Shown here piece after piece: positions 62,971 to 64,000 of a stretch of DNA of 64,000 nt. Position 1 is the first letter of the stretch; every line of letters starts with the position of its first letter. Source of the stretch: Bradyrhizobium guangdongense. GTDB lineage: Bacteria; Pseudomonadota; Alphaproteobacteria; Rhizobiales; Xanthobacteraceae. The translations under genes were made by a program, and so were the position numbers. A model generated the notes under the pieces. It did no database searches. It saw only the letters and a program-made list of their open reading frames with translations, and was not told the origin of the DNA. The stretch covers positions 868,001 to 932,000 of the forward strand of contig NZ_CP030051.1 of NCBI RefSeq assembly GCF_004114975.1, in the 5' to 3' direction.

Positions 62971-63056
62971 GTCATTGCGAGGAGCCCTTGCGACGAAGCA
63001 ATCCAGAGTCTTTCCGCGGATGCATTTCTGGATTGCTTCGCTTCGCTCGCAATGAC
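62971..63056. repeat. palindromic repeat, reverse copy of the 40983 element
   Basis: GTCATTGCGAGGAGCCCTTG at the left, and TGGATTGCTTCGCTTCGCTC at the right with AATGAC. It is the reverse complement of the copy at 40983 in order of parts, and lies between convergent genes. Confidence 0.85.
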
Positions 63057-63072
63057 AAGGGAGAGCGCCGCG

Positions 63073-64000
63073 TCACACCCTCACTGGCCCCAGCGCCTCG
63101 AAGTGCCCGCGCTTCTGCAGCCAGGCCAGCAGCACCAGGCTCGGGATCGCCACCAGCACGCAGATCACGAAGAACAATGGCCAGCCGGTTGCGCTGGCGA
63201 CGAAGCCGGCGCCCGACGAGAGATAGGTCCGTCCCACCGCCGCAAGTGCGGTGAGCAGCGCATATTGCGTCGCGGTGTGCAGCGGGTTCTGACACAGGGC
63301 GGAGAGATAGGCGACGAAGATCACGGTGCCGACTGCGCTGGTGAAGTTCTCGGCGCAGATCGCGAGCGCCAGCGCCCATTGATTGGTGCCGACCACCGCG
63401 AGCCAGGAGAAGGTGAGGTTGGCCAGCGCCTGCACCACGCCGCCCAGCCAGAGCGAGGTCGCCAGCGAATAGCGCCGCGCGACGAAGCCGCCGGCAAAAC
63501 CACCGATCAGGGTGGCGGCGAGACCGACGCCCTTCACGATCGCCGCGTAATCGTTGCGGGTGAAGCCGAGGTCGATCACGAATGGCGCCGTCATGGTGCC
63601 GGAGAACGCGTCGGTGAACTTGAACAGCACCACGAAAGCGAGCGCGGCGAGCGCATCCTTGCGCGACAGGAATTCCGAGAAGGCGCCGATTGCCGCGTGC
63701 AGCACGCGCGTGAACGCGGTCTCGTCGTGCGTCGCCGCTTCCGCCTGCACGGATTGCTCAGGCTCGGTCGCGACCAGCGCCGTGACCGTTCCGATCAGCA
63801 CCATCGCCGCCATCACCACATAGCCCCACATCCAGGCTGACGGACGTGGAATGCCGCTGCTCTCGAAGCCCGAGACGATGAACAGCGCACCCGCAGTCGA
63901 GACCAGCATGCCGATGCGATACGCCGCGACGTAAGACGCCATGCCGGCCGCCTGCTCGCTCTCCGGCAGGCTCTCGACGCGGAAGGCATCGACCACGATG
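63073..64000 (-). CDS. AmpG-like MFS permease, 5' end beyond the window
   Basis: The visible 309 residues are the C-terminal part of a permease with eight or more membrane segments. The segment IVVDAFRVESLPESEQAAGMASYVAAYRIGML matches AmpG muropeptide permeases, which recover peptidoglycan fragments. The N-terminal part lies beyond 64000, so the start and total length are unknown. The gene ends next to a repeat element. Confidence 0.85.
   Translation of the reverse strand, partial: IVVDAFRVESLPESEQAAGMASYVAAYRIGMLVSTAGALFIVSGFESSGIPRPSAWMWGYVVMAAMVLIGTVTALVATEPEQSVQAEAATHDETAFTRVLHAAIGAFSEFLSRKDALAALAFVVLFKFTDAFSGTMTAPFVIDLGFTRNDYAAIVKGVGLAATLIGGFAGGFVARRYSLATSLWLGGVVQALANLTFSWLAVVGTNQWALALAICAENFTSAVGTVIFVAYLSALCQNPLHTATQYALLTALAAVGRTYLSSGAGFVASATGWPLFFVICVLVAIPSLVLLAWLQKRGHFEALGPVRV

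Noticed and set aside
1..64000. CRISPR arrays, insertion sequences, integrases and tRNA genes
   Set aside because: No regularly spaced direct repeats, transposase-like frames, phage genes or tRNA cloverleaf sequences were seen.

Overview
This 64 kb window is GC-rich chromosomal DNA of an alphaproteobacterium, most likely Bradyrhizobium or a close relative in the Nitrobacteraceae. The evidence is the gene content: a ChvG/ChvI two-component system beside hprK, EIIA-Man and HPr genes; ATP-dependent pckA; DUF2865, DUF2177 and DUF4267 proteins; a ChrR-type zinc anti-sigma factor; and several families of palindromic intergenic repeats that I associate with rhizobial genomes. I see no phage, insertion sequence, integrase, CRISPR array or tRNA. 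The species is inferred, not proven.

Left part (1-23 kb): regulation and stress. A racemase gene is followed by a TetR repressor with a tandem palindromic operator facing a DUF4267 membrane protein. From 2.4 to 12.3 kb lies what looks like a sigma-E/ChrR regulon: an FAD oxidoreductase with DUF1365, a DUF1295 reductase-like protein, DUF2177 with TspO, a second ECF sigma gene overlapped by a small unknown gene, and rpoE-chrR itself. Four transcription units share a promoter-like element, TGATCC-N16-CGTT, placed correctly for the genes behind it. Between them sit an EAL-domain phosphodiesterase and small stress-type proteins. From 12.6 to 15 kb runs a leftward row of small unknown envelope or coiled-coil genes. 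A second TetR gene (16 kb) sits near two related operator-like palindromes: one before this row, one before a five-component unit of degenerate histidine kinase, two lipoprotein adaptors and an RND pump (16.8-22.9 kb).

Middle part (23-42 kb): core physiology. It holds lepA, a GT39-like membrane glycosyltransferase, the PTS-Ntr/ChvIG cluster (chvI, chvG, hprK, EIIA, HPr, all leftward), a HugZ-like protein, an exported TPR-CHAT protein, pckA with a clear terminator, an acyl-CoA thioesterase, glgP, and small secreted or unknown proteins. ChvIG, HPr/HprK and pckA are functionally linked in rhizobia, so the neighbourhood concerns envelope sensing and carbon flux.

Right part (42-64 kb): housekeeping. 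It holds pyrE, a glutathione transferase, a LysE exporter, polA with a degenerate 3'-5' exonuclease site, an acyltransferase, ugd, hrpB, an aspartic protease, phosphomannomutase/phosphoglucomutase, an Lrp regulator, a HIT-nudC-PfkB row, an SDR with an altered catalytic motif, the SRP RNA, dnaX-ybaB-recR, a secreted protein, and the 3' part of an AmpG-like permease that runs off the window. Palindromic repeat elements fill many of the intergenic gaps here.
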